From Panorpa germanica (lineage: Eukaryota; Arthropoda; Insecta; Mecoptera; Panorpidae), in assembly GCA_963678705.1 (NCBI GenBank), contig OY783209.1:10292001-10356000 (forward strand): a DNA stretch of 64,000 bases. The letters are read 5' to 3'. Positions 63,758 to 64,000 of the stretch are shown in pieces (the stretch's first letter is position 1; the number at the start of each line of letters is the position of its first letter). A model generated the notes under the pieces. The model was not told the origin of the DNA and made no database searches. It saw only the letters and a list, made by a program, of their open reading frames with translations. Made by a program: the position numbers and the translations under genes.

Positions 63758-64000
63758 ATGGGCTTGTGTCCTATGTCTTAATTTCTATAAAACTGTACTA
63801 TATATTGATAAAGTGGGTTACTAGAACCTCAAATGTTCAATTATTTTTTAATAACTCCATATATGTTAGGAGATATTAACAATTAAAAAAGTCATTTTGT
63901 CTCTTTAATTATTAAAGGGATTCAACGTTGTACAAACTCCAAATGCATGTGACATCACAAACCTTGTGTAAGGTTACCAACCTTACAGATCATAAATCTC
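63758..64000 (+). mobile_element. MITE family A, truncated by the window end
   Basis: ATGGGCTTGTGTCCTATGTC and following sequence match the other copies to the last base of the window. Confidence 0.88.

Larger units (their letters stand above)
46521..64000. other. flank or upstream intron of the sba-like gene, transposon-rich
   Basis: The missing 5' exon(s) of the sba-like gene must lie here or beyond the window. No frame with an MBD start (GW motif followed by a donor two bases into a codon) was found. The region is mostly inverted-repeat elements and AT-rich DNA. A less AT-rich stretch at 47580-47860 is listed separately. Confidence 0.6.

Noticed and set aside
1..64000. tRNA genes, rRNA and CRISPR arrays
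   Set aside because: No internal tRNA promoter box (GGTTCGAATCC type) with a foldable arm was seen. The regular repeats at 170-740 and 6540-7640 have ~145-bp units without unique spacers.

Overview
The window looks like AT-rich nuclear DNA from an arthropod, most likely an insect. It has spliced genes with GT-AG introns, introns of up to 17 kb, and dense transposon debris. The group is inferred from the gene content: an MBD5/6-type chromatin gene, BEL/Pao-like and P-type elements, and many short inverted-repeat elements. I cannot name the order or species.

Host gene. One host gene is clear. It runs on the minus strand from 46520 down to 11535 and encodes an MBD5/MBD6-type protein (Drosophila six-banded, sba). 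Seven exons can be joined with matching phases at all six junctions: 46520-46397 (second half of the MBD), 29162-29051, 20177-15607 (a single exon of 1523 codons, rich in Gln and Asn), 15532-15427, 15344-15204, 12611-12314 (PWWP domain) and 11856-11535 (C-terminus and stop). The first part of the MBD and the start codon lie upstream of 46520. I could not find them and they may be outside the window.

Mobile elements. Inside the 17.2-kb intron, on the same strand, is a six-exon THAP9/P-element-type transposase gene (34082-30963). All five introns join in phase into an uninterrupted 907-codon frame that keeps the THAP zinc finger and the acidic catalytic residues. At the left end (1-7960) is a fold-back-like block of ~145-bp tandem repeats in opposite orientations. 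A young LTR retrotransposon of BEL/Pao type (1441-6532) has split it. Its two 582-bp LTRs look identical and it has a 5-bp target duplication. It carries a gag-like frame but no polymerase.

Introns and the 46.5-64 kb flank are filled with at least seven families of short inverted-repeat elements. Several are nested, so the order of insertion can be read. There is also one 5'-truncated LINE tail with a 14-bp target duplication.

I found no tRNA, rRNA or CRISPR. The rest is AT-rich intron or intergenic DNA with no gene I can support.
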